DNA from: Klebsiella pneumoniae
GTDB lineage: Bacteria; Myxococcota_A; UBA796; SXON01
DNA length: 37,481 nt
Assembly (NCBI GenBank): GCA_945862325.1
Contig: CAMAXZ010000040.1
Location: 1 to 37,481 of the forward strand
Reading direction: 5' to 3'
The notes under the pieces were generated by a model. That model was not told where the DNA came from. It worked only from the letters and a program-made list of their open reading frames with translations, and made no database searches. A program made the translations under genes and the position numbers. Positions 22,952-30,934 of the stretch are shown here, piece after piece (the stretch's first letter is position 1; every line of letters starts with the position of its first letter).

Positions 22952-23036
22952 GATTCACCCCTTCCCGAGCGGATCTACGCCCGGCGTGCAGCCGGTCCAA
23001 CGGGGGCGCGGGCGGCCGCGTCAGTCGGCGCGGCGG

Positions 23037-24131
23037 CTACCTCGCGACGCCGGCGAGCAGGGCGCGGTACTCCGACCATACGGTGGCCCAGCCGCGCCGC
23101 TCGGCGTGCGTGCGTCCGGCGCGCCCAAGCGCCTCCCGCCGCGCCGGGTCTTCCATGAGGCGCCACATCGCGTCCCGAAGCGCCGCGGCGTCGTCGCGCG
23201 CCACGGGGATCGCGACGCCCCCGGTGGCGCCCCGAACGGCAGGCTGATCGTAGTAGATCACCGGGCGGCCGTGCGCCATGGCCTCGAGCGCCACCAGGCC
23301 GAAGCCCTCCTCCATCAAGGTCGGGAACAGCACCACGTCCGAGTCGCGGTAGTACGGCGCGAGATCGGGTACGTCCGTGGCGAACTCCACGGGTAGCCCG
23401 AAGGCCTGGACTCGAAGTTGATCCAGATAGATCGGGTCCGCGACCGCGCCCACGACGGTGAGGCGGGCGCGCCACCGCTGGTCCGGACGGAGCCGCCCGA
23501 GGGCGTCGATCGCGGCGTGTTGGCCCTTGCCGGGCAAGATGCGGCCCGGGCACACGAAGCGGACCACCGGCGCGGGCGGCGCGCGCAGCGGCGCAGGCGG
23601 GCTCACCGGCGGCGCGGGCGGCGGCGGGCCGTGCGCGACGTCGAGGTCGACGCCGTTCGGGATCACCTCGATGCGACCCGCCGGCACGCCGATGGCGACG
23701 AGGCGGTCGCGCGTCGCCTCGCTCACCGCCACGACGCGCGCGGCGCGGCCGCATTGGAGCCGGTACACGAGCTCGCGCGGCCCCGCCGAGGCGGCGCGCC
23801 CTGCGCGGCCGAAGTTGAGATCGTGCACGATCAACGCGGTTCGTCCCGTGGCGGGCACCACCTCGACCGAATTGGACAGCACCGCGTCCGGGCGCCACGC
23901 CCGGGCCTCGCGCTCCGCCGCCGCCGCCAGGCGCAGGTACGCGCCGGGGCCACCGCCGCGAAGATCGACCGCGACCGCGCCCTCCGGGAATTGCGCGGGC
24001 GAGGTGCGCCAGCCGACCACGAGGCGCGCCTCGTCGGTCGACGCCGCGAGCCGGTAGAGCGTGGAGAACACGGTCTCCGTCCCGCTGCGGACGTCCGGCG
24101 GGAAGCGCCGGGCGACGAAGAGGAGCTTCAT
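23037..24131 (-). CDS. GT4-family glycosyltransferase
   Basis: 364 residues. The start MKLLFVARRFPPDVRSGTETV gives the typical GT-B N-terminus with a Gly-Thr-Glu acceptor loop. Later come TALIVHDLNFG, VVAVSEATRDRLVAIGVPAGRIEVIPNGVD, FVCPGRILPGKGQHAAIDAL, DLAPYYRDSDVVLFPTLMEEGFGLVALEAMAHGRPVI (the E-x7-E donor site) and a helical C-terminus. A Pro/Ala spacer of about 25 residues separates the two halves. It is a retaining glycosyltransferase acting in the cytoplasm. Its ATG overlaps the stop of the degenerate phosphatase-fold gene (ATGA), so the two proteins are made together. The sugar donor is unknown. A second, unrelated GT4 sits in the plus-strand operon, so at least two glycosyltransferases build the repeat unit. 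Confidence 0.93.
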   Translation of the reverse strand: MKLLFVARRFPPDVRSGTETVFSTLYRLAASTDEARLVVGWRTSPAQFPEGAVAVDLRGGGPGAYLRLAAAAEREARAWRPDAVLSNSVEVVPATGRTALIVHDLNFGRAGRAASAGPRELVYRLQCGRAARVVAVSEATRDRLVAIGVPAGRIEVIPNGVDLDVAHGPPPPAPPVSPPAPLRAPPAPVVRFVCPGRILPGKGQHAAIDALGRLRPDQRWRARLTVVGAVADPIYLDQLRVQAFGLPVEFATDVPDLAPYYRDSDVVLFPTLMEEGFGLVALEAMAHGRPVIYYDQPAVRGATGGVAIPVARDDAAALRDAMWRLMEDPARREALGRAGRTHAERRGWATVWSEYRALLAGVAR

Positions 24132-25219
24132 CGTGCCACGCCGAGCGCCGCGAGCACCACGGGGGCGACCTCTTCGGCGCCGAGACCGGCGAGCACCCCG
24201 CCCTCCGGCACGCCCGGACCCCGCACGAGGTAGAGCCCGAGCTCGTCCGGCTCCCCACCCCCCTCGGCCCGGACCCGCAGGCCGCGGGCGCTGACCACGA
24301 ACAGCCACGCGTCGGTCGGAACGCGCCACCGCAGCTCCGCGACCGTCGCGTCGATCTGCGCGTACGCGTCGAGCACGGGCTCGCCGCCGCCCTGCGTGAG
24401 GTGATCGCGGCCGATCGCCGCGACGGCGGTCGAACAGAAGCCCGCCACCGTCGCCCGCCGCGATTGGACGGCCCGCACGAACACGTCGCGCGCGGCGCGA
24501 TCGCGCAGGAGCGTAGCGGCGACCTCGATCTGCGCCGGATCGGGTGGGTCCACGGCGCGCTCGATCGCGCCTCCGATCGCCCGGGCCACCGTCGTCAGAC
24601 GGACGCCGGCGTGCACGAGGCGCGCGGCCCGCCCCACGCTGAGCGGCGCCCCGCCGGCGAGCTCCTCGAGCACCTGGAGCCCCGGCAGCGTCGCCGTGCC
24701 GGCCGCCGGGTCGCACGGCACCGCGACCACGGTGTGACCCGCCCTCGCGGCCCGCTCCCAGAAGGTCGGGGCCGCCCCGTCGGGCGCGCCCGTCTCGAGG
24801 ACGCGCCAGGCGTCGTCGAGCGGCGCCGTCGACGAGAGCCCGGCTTCGGCGCCCTCCTTCCGGAGCCCGTCGAAGCCGCGCAGGGCGGCGACGTTCGCGT
24901 CGAGCACGTCGAAGCTCGCGCCGTCGACCTCGTACACGAGGAGCTGCACCGACGAGCGCGTCAGCGCCGGCAGCGCGGCGAGCCCGTACGCGAGCGCGCC
25001 GACGGTGCCGGCCACCCGCCACAAGCGGATGTCGCCCATCATCCCGGCGACGACCCAAACGACGAGCGCCAGCGGCACGTCCACGAAGTTGGGGTTGACC
25101 CCCCAGTCGAGCGCGAACAACACGAGCGCGGGCGCTACGAGCAACGCCGCCGCGAGGCGCTGCGCAGGGGTGCCCCACGGCGGCGGGCCGGCCGGCTCGT
25201 CGAGCGGATCGACGTTCAT
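24128..25219 (-). CDS. Degenerate alkaline-phosphatase/phosphodiesterase-fold membrane protein
   Basis: 363 residues. Two or three N-terminal helices (~20-85) precede a domain that follows the alkaline-phosphatase superfamily order but lacks its metal ligands. VQLLVYEVDGASFDVLD (91-107) matches the first metal-binding strand (D99), yet no Thr or Ser nucleophile motif follows. Near the C-terminus AYAQIDATVAELRW... DAWLFVVSARGLRV aligns with the 'VVSDHG' strand, with S-A-R-G (310-313) in place of S-D-H-G. The C-terminal LYLVRGPGVPEGGVLAGLGAEEVAPVVLAALGV is the conserved end of phosphodiesterases in this superfamily ('DIAPTVLALLG'). I infer loss of catalysis. It sits between an acyltransferase gene (upstream) and a GT4 gene (downstream) with ATGA overlaps on both sides. 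Remote similarity by eye only; the fold call is tentative. Confidence 0.7.
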   Translation of the reverse strand: MNVDPLDEPAGPPPWGTPAQRLAAALLVAPALVLFALDWGVNPNFVDVPLALVVWVVAGMMGDIRLWRVAGTVGALAYGLAALPALTRSSVQLLVYEVDGASFDVLDANVAALRGFDGLRKEGAEAGLSSTAPLDDAWRVLETGAPDGAAPTFWERAARAGHTVVAVPCDPAAGTATLPGLQVLEELAGGAPLSVGRAARLVHAGVRLTTVARAIGGAIERAVDPPDPAQIEVAATLLRDRAARDVFVRAVQSRRATVAGFCSTAVAAIGRDHLTQGGGEPVLDAYAQIDATVAELRWRVPTDAWLFVVSARGLRVRAEGGGEPDELGLYLVRGPGVPEGGVLAGLGAEEVAPVVLAALGVAR

Positions 25220-26130
25220 GCGGAGTCCCCCAGCAGGCGCCCGGGCTCGAACTGGTCCCAGAACAGCCACTCGTCCGGGTGGGCGCGCAGCACCCCGTCG
25301 AGCCACGCGGCGAGCACGTCCGCGGCGCCGTCGTCGTCCGGGGGCACAGGGAGCGCCGGGCCGATCACCGCGCGGTGGCGGCGCCCCTCCGCGAAGCAGT
25401 ACAGGCCGTGCAGGCGCGCGCCCGCCGTGCGCGCCAGCCAGGCCGCGGTGACGGGCACCCGCATCGGGTGGCCGAGGACCGGGCGCACGAGCCGCCGCCC
25501 GATTTCGCGCCCGCCCCCGGTGCCGTCTCCCGCGGTGAGGACGACGGCGCCGGCGCGGAGCGCGCGCACCGGCGCGCGCAGGTAGGTCGTACCGTCATGC
25601 AGGGTGGCGCGCAGCCGCCGCTCGAGGGCCGCCCGCCGCTCCGCGGCCCACTCGCCGGTCGCGCTCCGCCGAAGCTCCACGTGGCCGCCGCCGATCTGGT
25701 GGACGTCGCGGCCGACCGCGCCGAGCACCGCGAGCGGGAGCTGCGCGGGCCCCATGTGCGGGTGCACCAGCACGACGCCGCGGCCCTCGGCGGCGGCGGC
25801 GTCGAGGTGGCCCAAGCCGTCCACGACCAGGTACTCATCCACGTTCTCCGCGGTGATCCGGCCGAAGGCGAAGCTCGCGTACTGGTTCGCGAAGTGCGCC
25901 CGGAAGGTGGCGCGCGCCACACGTCGGAGGTCGCGGCGCTCGGGGAAGGCGCGCCGGAGGTTGGTCAGCACCCGCGCGTACGCCCCCGGCGCGAACCGTC
26001 CGGCAACGCCGCCGATCGCCCGGTTGGCGCGGAACTCCCACCCGTACGGCGCGCGTTCGAGCAGCTCCCGCCACGGCCCCCAGACCACCGCGCGGTACGC
26101 GTCCTTCAACGGCGACTCGCCGATGACCAC
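25216..26130 (-). CDS. LpxL/HtrB-family lysophospholipid acyltransferase-like protein
   Basis: 304 residues, the usual length of lipid A acyltransferase-family (LPLAT) proteins. Family landmarks are NLRRAFPERRDLRRVARATFRAH near 57-79, GVVLVHPHMGPAQLPLAVLG at 118-137, a TAGDGTGGGREIGRRLVRPVLG segment near the acceptor pocket, VTAAWLARTAGARL, and the C-terminal HPDEWLFWDQF (family: 'P.qW.w.h.R.'). In the catalytic motif H-x4-D/E the acid is Gln: H125-M-G-P-A-Q130. The enzyme family moves an acyl chain from acyl-ACP to a glycolipid at the inner membrane. Here it may act on an EPS lipid or sugar, or its activity may be altered. GTG 26130 is the start, preceded by a G-run. It follows the sulfatase gene by 18 bases and overlaps the next gene. 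Confidence 0.82.
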   Translation of the reverse strand: MVIGESPLKDAYRAVVWGPWRELLERAPYGWEFRANRAIGGVAGRFAPGAYARVLTNLRRAFPERRDLRRVARATFRAHFANQYASFAFGRITAENVDEYLVVDGLGHLDAAAAEGRGVVLVHPHMGPAQLPLAVLGAVGRDVHQIGGGHVELRRSATGEWAAERRAALERRLRATLHDGTTYLRAPVRALRAGAVVLTAGDGTGGGREIGRRLVRPVLGHPMRVPVTAAWLARTAGARLHGLYCFAEGRRHRAVIGPALPVPPDDDGAADVLAAWLDGVLRAHPDEWLFWDQFEPGRLLGDSA

Positions 26131-26148
26131 TCAGGCCCCCCACACGGG

Positions 26149-28065
26149 TCAGTCCCCGACCGGATCCAGGTAGCCCAGGGCCTCGAGGCGGGCCCGCGCC
26201 TCGTCCGACAGCGCCGCGTCGCCGCTGCGCGCGGTGGCGGCCGACTCGAAGATGGCCCCCGCCTGGGCCCGGAGCGCGGCGAGGTCGCTCGGCGCGGCCG
26301 TCGCGAGGGCGTCGTGGGTGCCCGACGGGTCCGCGTCGAGGTCGAACCACGCTTCGCGTTGATCGAGCTCCCAGCTCACGTATCGGCCCCCGACGGTGCG
26401 AAGCCCCGCCATGCGCCACCGCGGCTTGGTCAGGCGTCCGGCCGCCCGCTCGGCGCGGTTGCCGTCACGGTCGAAGCAGACCGATCGTGCCGCCGTGCGG
26501 CCCCCGGGCACCTGGAGCTGTGCCACGGCCGACCGGCCCGTCATCGTCTCGGGAGGGGCGACCCCCACGAGCGTGAGCAGCGTGGGCGCGAGGTCGCTGC
26601 CCTCGAACGGGGCCGCGACGCGGACCCCGCGCGGCACCTTTCCCGGCCACGTCAGGGCGAACGGCACGTGCACGCTCGCCTCTTGCACGTCGTCGCCGTG
26701 GTTGAACCACACGCCGTGCTCGCCGAGGCTCTCCCCGTGATCGCCGATGACCGCGACGACGGTGCGATCGCGGTCCCCGCGCGCCTCGACCGCGTCGAGC
26801 AGCCGGCCGAGCTGGGTGTCCGCGTACCCCACCTCCCCCGCGTACTGCGCGAGCACCCAGTCGAGGTCGGTGATGCCCGCGAGCGAGCGCGCGAGGTACG
26901 GCGCCACGCCCGTCACGTCCCGCATGGACGTGTTCGCGGGGTCCGACCGATCTCCTGCGTAGTACCTGGTGTCCCATGGGGGTGGCGGCGCGTAGGGCCC
27001 GTGGGCGTCGAACAGGTGCACCCACAAGAACCAGCGGCCGTCCTGCCGCGCGAGCCAGCGCAGCGCCGCGTCGGTGGTGTCGCCGCCGCGCCGCTCGAGC
27101 ACGGTGTCGGGGTCGGCCGCGCGCCGCGCCATCGCGATCGCGCGCGCCGGCAGGAGGGCGCTCCACCCGGGCAACGCGCCGAAATCGTCGTCGTAGGTTC
27201 CGAACCCGCGACGGAAGCCGAGGGCCCCGTCGAGCACGTACGCGCTGACGAACCCGCCCGTCGCCCAGCCGTGCGCGCGGAGGATCTCCGCGAGTGTCGG
27301 TCGATCGTCGGGGATCGGCACCCCGTTGAGCAGGACGCCGTGGTCCCACGGCCCCGCCCCGAGGAACATGCTCGCGTGGGAGGGCCCGGTGACCGGCGCC
27401 ACCGCCATCGCGCGCTCGAAGAGCGCGCCTTGCGCCGCCAACCCGTCGAAGTGGCGCGTGTCGAGCTCGTCCGCGCCGTAGGCGCCGAAGCGGTCGGCGC
27501 GCACCGTGTCCAGGGTGACCACGAGCACGTTGGGCGCCCCCGACGGCGCCGACTGGGCCGCCGGCGCGGGCCGACGCGCGGAGCCATAGACCCCGAGCCC
27601 GAGGCACACCGCGATCGCCGCGCTCGCCCCGACGACGGCGTTCGCGCCGCGCACCCCCTGGTAGAGCGCGAGCACGACGGCGGCGACCCCGGCGCACACG
27701 ACGCCGAACACGAGCACATTCCCCTGGAACATCGCGGGATCCACGAACGGCGGCGGGTCGGTGAACCACCACACCGCGAGGTCCAGCAGCCCCCACGCCG
27801 CGCCGCCGAGCAGGAAGCCGAGCCACCGCGAGCGCCCCGAAGGGCGCGTCGGGAACGCGACCGCGACCGACGCCGCGCCCGCGCCGACGAGCGCGCCCGC
27901 CGCAGCCCCGGCGACGCCGAGGAGCACGACCCAGAGGTCGTCGATGGCGAGGGCGGTGGCGACCACCACCCGTGCGGCCTCCGCGCCGCCGGCGAGCGCG
28001 CCGCCGAGCGCGCCGAAAGCGGCGAGCGAAGCGGCGGTGGACAGGCGGGTCGGGAGCGCGGACAT
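26149..28065 (-). CDS. Membrane-anchored sulfatase-family hydrolase/transferase with Thr nucleophile
   Basis: 638 residues. About five membrane helices (~10-160) precede a periplasmic sulfatase/phosphoethanolamine-transferase-like domain. The metal and catalytic residues are present: PNVLVVTLDTVRADRFGAYG with D186 and D191, the nucleophile loop VTGPSHASM with T226, VHLFDAHGPY with H355, and VAVIGDHGESLGEHG with D442, H443 and H450. A Thr at the nucleophile position excludes formylglycine activation and points to a phosphotransferase or phosphodiesterase chemistry (as in phosphoethanolamine or phosphoglycerol transferases) rather than sulfate-ester hydrolysis. It could decorate the polysaccharide or a lipid with a phospho-group. 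It heads the minus-strand series of EPS genes, with a GAGAGG ribosome site before ATG 28065. Its intact active site contrasts with the other two proteins of this superfamily in the window. Confidence 0.9.
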   Translation of the reverse strand: MSALPTRLSTAASLAAFGALGGALAGGAEAARVVVATALAIDDLWVVLLGVAGAAAGALVGAGAASVAVAFPTRPSGRSRWLGFLLGGAAWGLLDLAVWWFTDPPPFVDPAMFQGNVLVFGVVCAGVAAVVLALYQGVRGANAVVGASAAIAVCLGLGVYGSARRPAPAAQSAPSGAPNVLVVTLDTVRADRFGAYGADELDTRHFDGLAAQGALFERAMAVAPVTGPSHASMFLGAGPWDHGVLLNGVPIPDDRPTLAEILRAHGWATGGFVSAYVLDGALGFRRGFGTYDDDFGALPGWSALLPARAIAMARRAADPDTVLERRGGDTTDAALRWLARQDGRWFLWVHLFDAHGPYAPPPPWDTRYYAGDRSDPANTSMRDVTGVAPYLARSLAGITDLDWVLAQYAGEVGYADTQLGRLLDAVEARGDRDRTVVAVIGDHGESLGEHGVWFNHGDDVQEASVHVPFALTWPGKVPRGVRVAAPFEGSDLAPTLLTLVGVAPPETMTGRSAVAQLQVPGGRTAARSVCFDRDGNRAERAAGRLTKPRWRMAGLRTVGGRYVSWELDQREAWFDLDADPSGTHDALATAAPSDLAALRAQAGAIFESAATARSGDAALSDEARARLEALGYLDPVGD

Positions 28066-28179
28066 GGGCCTCTCACGTGCCTCGTGCCATCGGGGACGGG
28101 CGCGGCGCCCGCGTGAGGCGTGCGCCCGAGCCCGTTGTGTGGCAGTATCGGGGATCGACTCCGCGTATCCGAGGTTCGC

Positions 28180-29961
28180 ATGATCTGCCGCGCCCCCGTC
28201 GTCCTGCTCCTCGTGCTCGCGCCCGGCGTGGCGTGGGCCGCCGGCACCGTCGTCGTCCCGCCGTTCGTCGCCAAGGGCGTCGACGCCAAGATCGCCAACA
28301 ACGTCACGGGGTTGCTCAGCTCGGAGCTCGATTTTTCGGGCAGCTTCGACACGGTCACCGAGCTGCCGGCGGCGCCCTCGGGGCTCGACGCGAAGTGCCT
28401 CGCCAGCACGTCGTGCCTCGGCGGCATCGCGAAGTCGAGCTCGGCGGACGCCCTGATCGCCGGGACGGTGTCGGCCGCCGGCGACGGGCTGCAGGTGTTC
28501 GCGGTGTACTACGACGCCAAGAAGAACACGATCGTCCGGAAGAAGACGTGGGACACCCCGTCGAGCTCGGCAACCCTCGCGACCTCCGCGTCGACCTGGG
28601 TGAAGGAGCTCCTCAGCGGCGGCGCCGCGGCGGCGGACGAGGTGGCGCCGAAGGCCGACTTCACCGACGAAGAAGACGACTTCTCCTTCGAGGACGGGTC
28701 CACGCGCAAGCCGCGCGCCCTCGAGGACGCCGAGGATCCGGAGGAGGCGGAGGCCGAGCGCGCCCGCGCGGAGGCCGCCGCGAAGGCGAAGGCGCGCGCG
28801 GACGCCGAAGCCAAGGCCAAGGCGGCCGCGGCCGCGAAGGCGGCGGAAGAGGCGCGTCGCCGTGAGGAAGAGGAGGAGCGCCGTCGCGCCGAGGAGGAGG
28901 AGGAGCGCCGCCGCGAGGAGGAGGCCCGTCGCAAGGCCGAGGCCAAGGCGAAGGCCGACGCCGAGGCGCGCCGCCGCGCGGAAGAGGAGCGCGCCCGCGC
29001 CGAGGAAGAAGAGGAGGAGCCCTCCGACGACTTCGAGTTCGGAAGTGCCGCGTCCATGATCGCCATCGAAGACGAGGAGAAGGACGAGCCTGAAGAAGAC
29101 GACGAGCCCGAGGCGCGCCCCGCGTACTACTCGAAGTCGTCCTCGAAGAGCTCCCGCGACGACAAGGACGAAGACGAAGATCGCCCGTCGTCCTCCCGCT
29201 CCAGCTCCCGCTCCAGCTCCCGGGACGAGGACGAAGACGAAGATCGCCCGTCCTCCTCGCGCTCCAGCTCGCGCTCCAGCTCCCGCGAGGACGAGGACGA
29301 GGAGGAGGACGAAGACCGCCCGTCGTCCCGCTCCAGCTCGCGTTCGAGCTCCCGCGACGACGACGACGAGGGTTACGCGGATCTCGACGACGACCGCCCG
29401 TCGCGCGCCTCGTCGTCGAAGACCACCCGGGTGAAGCCGTCCAGCAAGAGCGAGCCGCCGGGCATCGCGCTCACCGGGCGCCTCGGCTACTCACGCCTGT
29501 TCGCGCTCGACTTCGTCACCTACGGCGCCGAGCTGGACGTGCCCGTGGCGCCGCAGGTGCACCTGCTCGTCGGCGCGGAGGCGTTCTCGACCGACCGCAA
29601 CTTCACCGACGTCCAGAAGGCCGCCATCGCCGCCGCCAACGGCACGACGCCCGAGGCCGTGCAGGACTGGAACACCGTGCTGCCGATCGACGTCGGCGTC
29701 GCGTGGATGTCCGAAGGCGAGACGATCCGCCCGTATGTCGGCGCCGACCTCATCCTCGTGCCGTACACCCGCAACTTCGACATCGCCCTCGGCGGGCGCG
29801 CGCGGGCCGGCGTGAACTTCATGGTCGCCGACGGATTCGGCCTCAACCTGAACCTCGCGATCGGCGTGATGAACGGGTCGAAGCTCCAGACTGTCGCCAC
29901 GGGCTTCGAGAACACGGGCGCGCTCCCGCAGATCTCCGCCGGGACGGTCTTCGAGTTCTGA
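28180..29961 (+). CDS. Secreted protein with TolB-like N-domain, charged coiled coil, Ser/Arg repeats and C-terminal barrel-like domain
   Basis: 593 residues. The signal peptide is MICRAPVVLLLVLAPGVAWA. Residues ~24-145 resemble the alpha/beta domain found in TolB/FlgO-like envelope proteins (VVVPPFVAKGVDAKIANNV... ADALIAGTVSAAGDGLQVF). Residues ~187-285 are a highly charged Glu/Ala/Arg/Lys helix, TolA-like, long enough to span a good part of the periplasm. Residues 328-398 are acidic blocks alternating with RPSSSRSSSR repeats. Residues ~425-593 look like an outer-membrane barrel: GIALTGRLGYSRLFALDFVTYGAELDVP..., ending in a Phe (TVFEF). I infer a protein that is anchored in the outer membrane and reaches inwards. 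ATG 28180 has a GAGG site; the upstream frame start at 28120 would destroy the signal peptide. Confidence 0.85.
   Translation: MICRAPVVLLLVLAPGVAWAAGTVVVPPFVAKGVDAKIANNVTGLLSSELDFSGSFDTVTELPAAPSGLDAKCLASTSCLGGIAKSSSADALIAGTVSAAGDGLQVFAVYYDAKKNTIVRKKTWDTPSSSATLATSASTWVKELLSGGAAAADEVAPKADFTDEEDDFSFEDGSTRKPRALEDAEDPEEAEAERARAEAAAKAKARADAEAKAKAAAAAKAAEEARRREEEEERRRAEEEEERRREEEARRKAEAKAKADAEARRRAEEERARAEEEEEEPSDDFEFGSAASMIAIEDEEKDEPEEDDEPEARPAYYSKSSSKSSRDDKDEDEDRPSSSRSSSRSSSRDEDEDEDRPSSSRSSSRSSSREDEDEEEDEDRPSSRSSSRSSSRDDDDEGYADLDDDRPSRASSSKTTRVKPSSKSEPPGIALTGRLGYSRLFALDFVTYGAELDVPVAPQVHLLVGAEAFSTDRNFTDVQKAAIAAANGTTPEAVQDWNTVLPIDVGVAWMSEGETIRPYVGADLILVPYTRNFDIALGGRARAGVNFMVADGFGLNLNLAIGVMNGSKLQTVATGFENTGALPQISAGTVFEF
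29161..29370 (+). repeat. Imperfect ~60-base tandem repeats encoding acidic/RPSSSRSSSR units
   Basis: Three successive units encode an acidic run (DEDED or similar) followed by RPSS and two or three copies of SRSS. The first two units are nearly identical at DNA level (gaagacgaagatcgcccgtc recurs). All spacings are multiples of three, so copy changes would keep the frame. Confidence 0.8.
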
Positions 29962-30001
29962 GCTCGGCCATGACCTCGGCGACGACCACCGCGTCGCCGG
30001 G

Positions 30002-30120
30002 CTACGGCTCGACGACGGACACCGCGCAGCGGAAACCGCGCTCGGTGTTGCGGTTCGCGGGATCCTGTTGGTTCCAGCCCAGGACCACCACGCCGTCGGG
30101 TGTCGTGGGCGTGCGGTCAG
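30002..30120 (-). pseudogene. Possible C-terminal remnant of a formylglycine-generating-enzyme-like (SUMF1) domain
   Basis: On the minus strand this stretch reads DGVVVLGWNQQDPANRN followed by TERGFRCAVSVVEP and a stop at 30002. The NRN...GFRC ending is the usual C-terminus of SUMF1/FGE-sulfatase domain proteins. The frame stays open further upstream to 30796, but there it is antisense to the better-supported plus-strand gene and shows no SUMF1 features. It lies in the 280-base gap between two plus-strand genes. I read it as a degraded fragment; chance resemblance is possible. Confidence 0.25.
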
Positions 30121-30241
30121 GTCGGATTGGGCCCACCCACATTCCGTCGCCGGACGACCACTTCCGGTCGAAGCGCTGAAACACCGCCGGCGGAAACCGC
30201 TCGCCAACCCACTCCTGAACCGCATCGAGTGCGCGGCCCAC

Positions 30242-30895
30242 GTGATGCAGGGCTACGCCGACGGCGCGCTGCACGGCTGGCGAGCGGCAGCAATCGAGCT
30301 CGAAACCTGGATCCCGAGCGACGACGACCTCTTCCCGCAGCACGCGAAGCTGCTCGGCGCGCTTGGCCGCGCGCACGCCGCCTGGCGTTGCTACGAGGAC
30401 GCCGTCCGTCTGCTGGATCGGGCCATCGAAGCGTGGTTCCGCCTCCATTCCCCTGCCGACGCCAGTCACTCGCTCTGTGAGCGCCTTCGCATCGACGCCA
30501 TCGTCGCCCGTCGCGAAGGGCGCACGACCCCGTCGACCGACGTCTGGAACCACACCCAGCGCGCGTTCACACACCTCCAGCGCAACGGGCTCGACACAGA
30601 TTGGATCACGGCCGCGATCGCCCGCTTTGCCGGCACGACCCGCAACGTGGGGATGCTCCAATCGTTGCACGCACGTTTCCCGGAGGCGGTCGGACGGACG
30701 CGGTGGTGGCCCGCGGCGGCGTTGAACCGCGAGGAGGACGCCCTGCGCCGCCTGTTCGAAGCCCCCGACGACGAGGACGCGCTGCGCGCGCTTCACGCCG
30801 ACCCGATGACGCGGACGGACTATGTTCGGTTCGCGTCACTCCTCGGTCGAGGCGAGCGGTTGGGGCACGTCCTCGCGGTCGAGTGGCGCTACTGA
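30242..30895 (+). CDS. Hypothetical helical (TPR-like) protein
   Basis: About 217 residues from GTG 30242 (ATG 30245 adjoins). It appears all-helical with Ala/Leu/Trp repeats reminiscent of tetratricopeptide helices: HAKLLGALGRAHAAWRCYEDAVRLLDRAIEAWFRL and NREEDALRRLFEAPDDEDALRALHADP. I recognise no named family. No signal peptide is visible, so it is probably cytosolic. Third-position GC is lower than in the neighbours (around 80% by eye), and there is no good Shine-Dalgarno, which suggests an acquired or decaying gene. The frame continues open upstream to a TTG at 30068, so the true N-terminus is uncertain and may be lost. It is convergent with the amidase gene. A large minus-strand frame overlaps it but has no recognisable protein features. 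Confidence 0.55.
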   Translation: MMQGYADGALHGWRAAAIELETWIPSDDDLFPQHAKLLGALGRAHAAWRCYEDAVRLLDRAIEAWFRLHSPADASHSLCERLRIDAIVARREGRTTPSTDVWNHTQRAFTHLQRNGLDTDWITAAIARFAGTTRNVGMLQSLHARFPEAVGRTRWWPAAALNREEDALRRLFEAPDDEDALRALHADPMTRTDYVRFASLLGRGERLGHVLAVEWRY

Positions 30896-30934
30896 GCCAC
30901 GCCGAAACGCAGCCTTCCACCCGGGGATCGCCGC

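Noticed and set aside
20282..23158. Plus-strand open frame of 958 codons
   Set aside because: It is antisense to algD, the AGE gene and part of the GT4 gene, all of which have clear family motifs. The translation is Arg/Gly/Val-rich with no domain, typical of antisense frames in GC-rich DNA.
26149..28065. Calling this a true sulfatase
   Set aside because: The nucleophile position is Thr, not Cys or Ser, so formylglycine formation is impossible; a phospho-transfer role is more consistent.
25279..28116. Plus-strand open frame of 945 codons
   Set aside because: Antisense to the acyltransferase and the active sulfatase-fold gene; composition is Arg/His/Glu-rich with no recognisable segment.
29491..30225. 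Minus-strand 244-codon frame
   Set aside because: Most of it is antisense to the barrel domain of the coiled-coil protein gene, and it has no motif of its own.
30002..30796. Minus-strand 264-codon frame opposite the helical protein gene
   Set aside because: Only its last ~35 residues look like a protein family (SUMF1-like end). The rest has antisense-type composition, so only that short piece was kept as a possible remnant.
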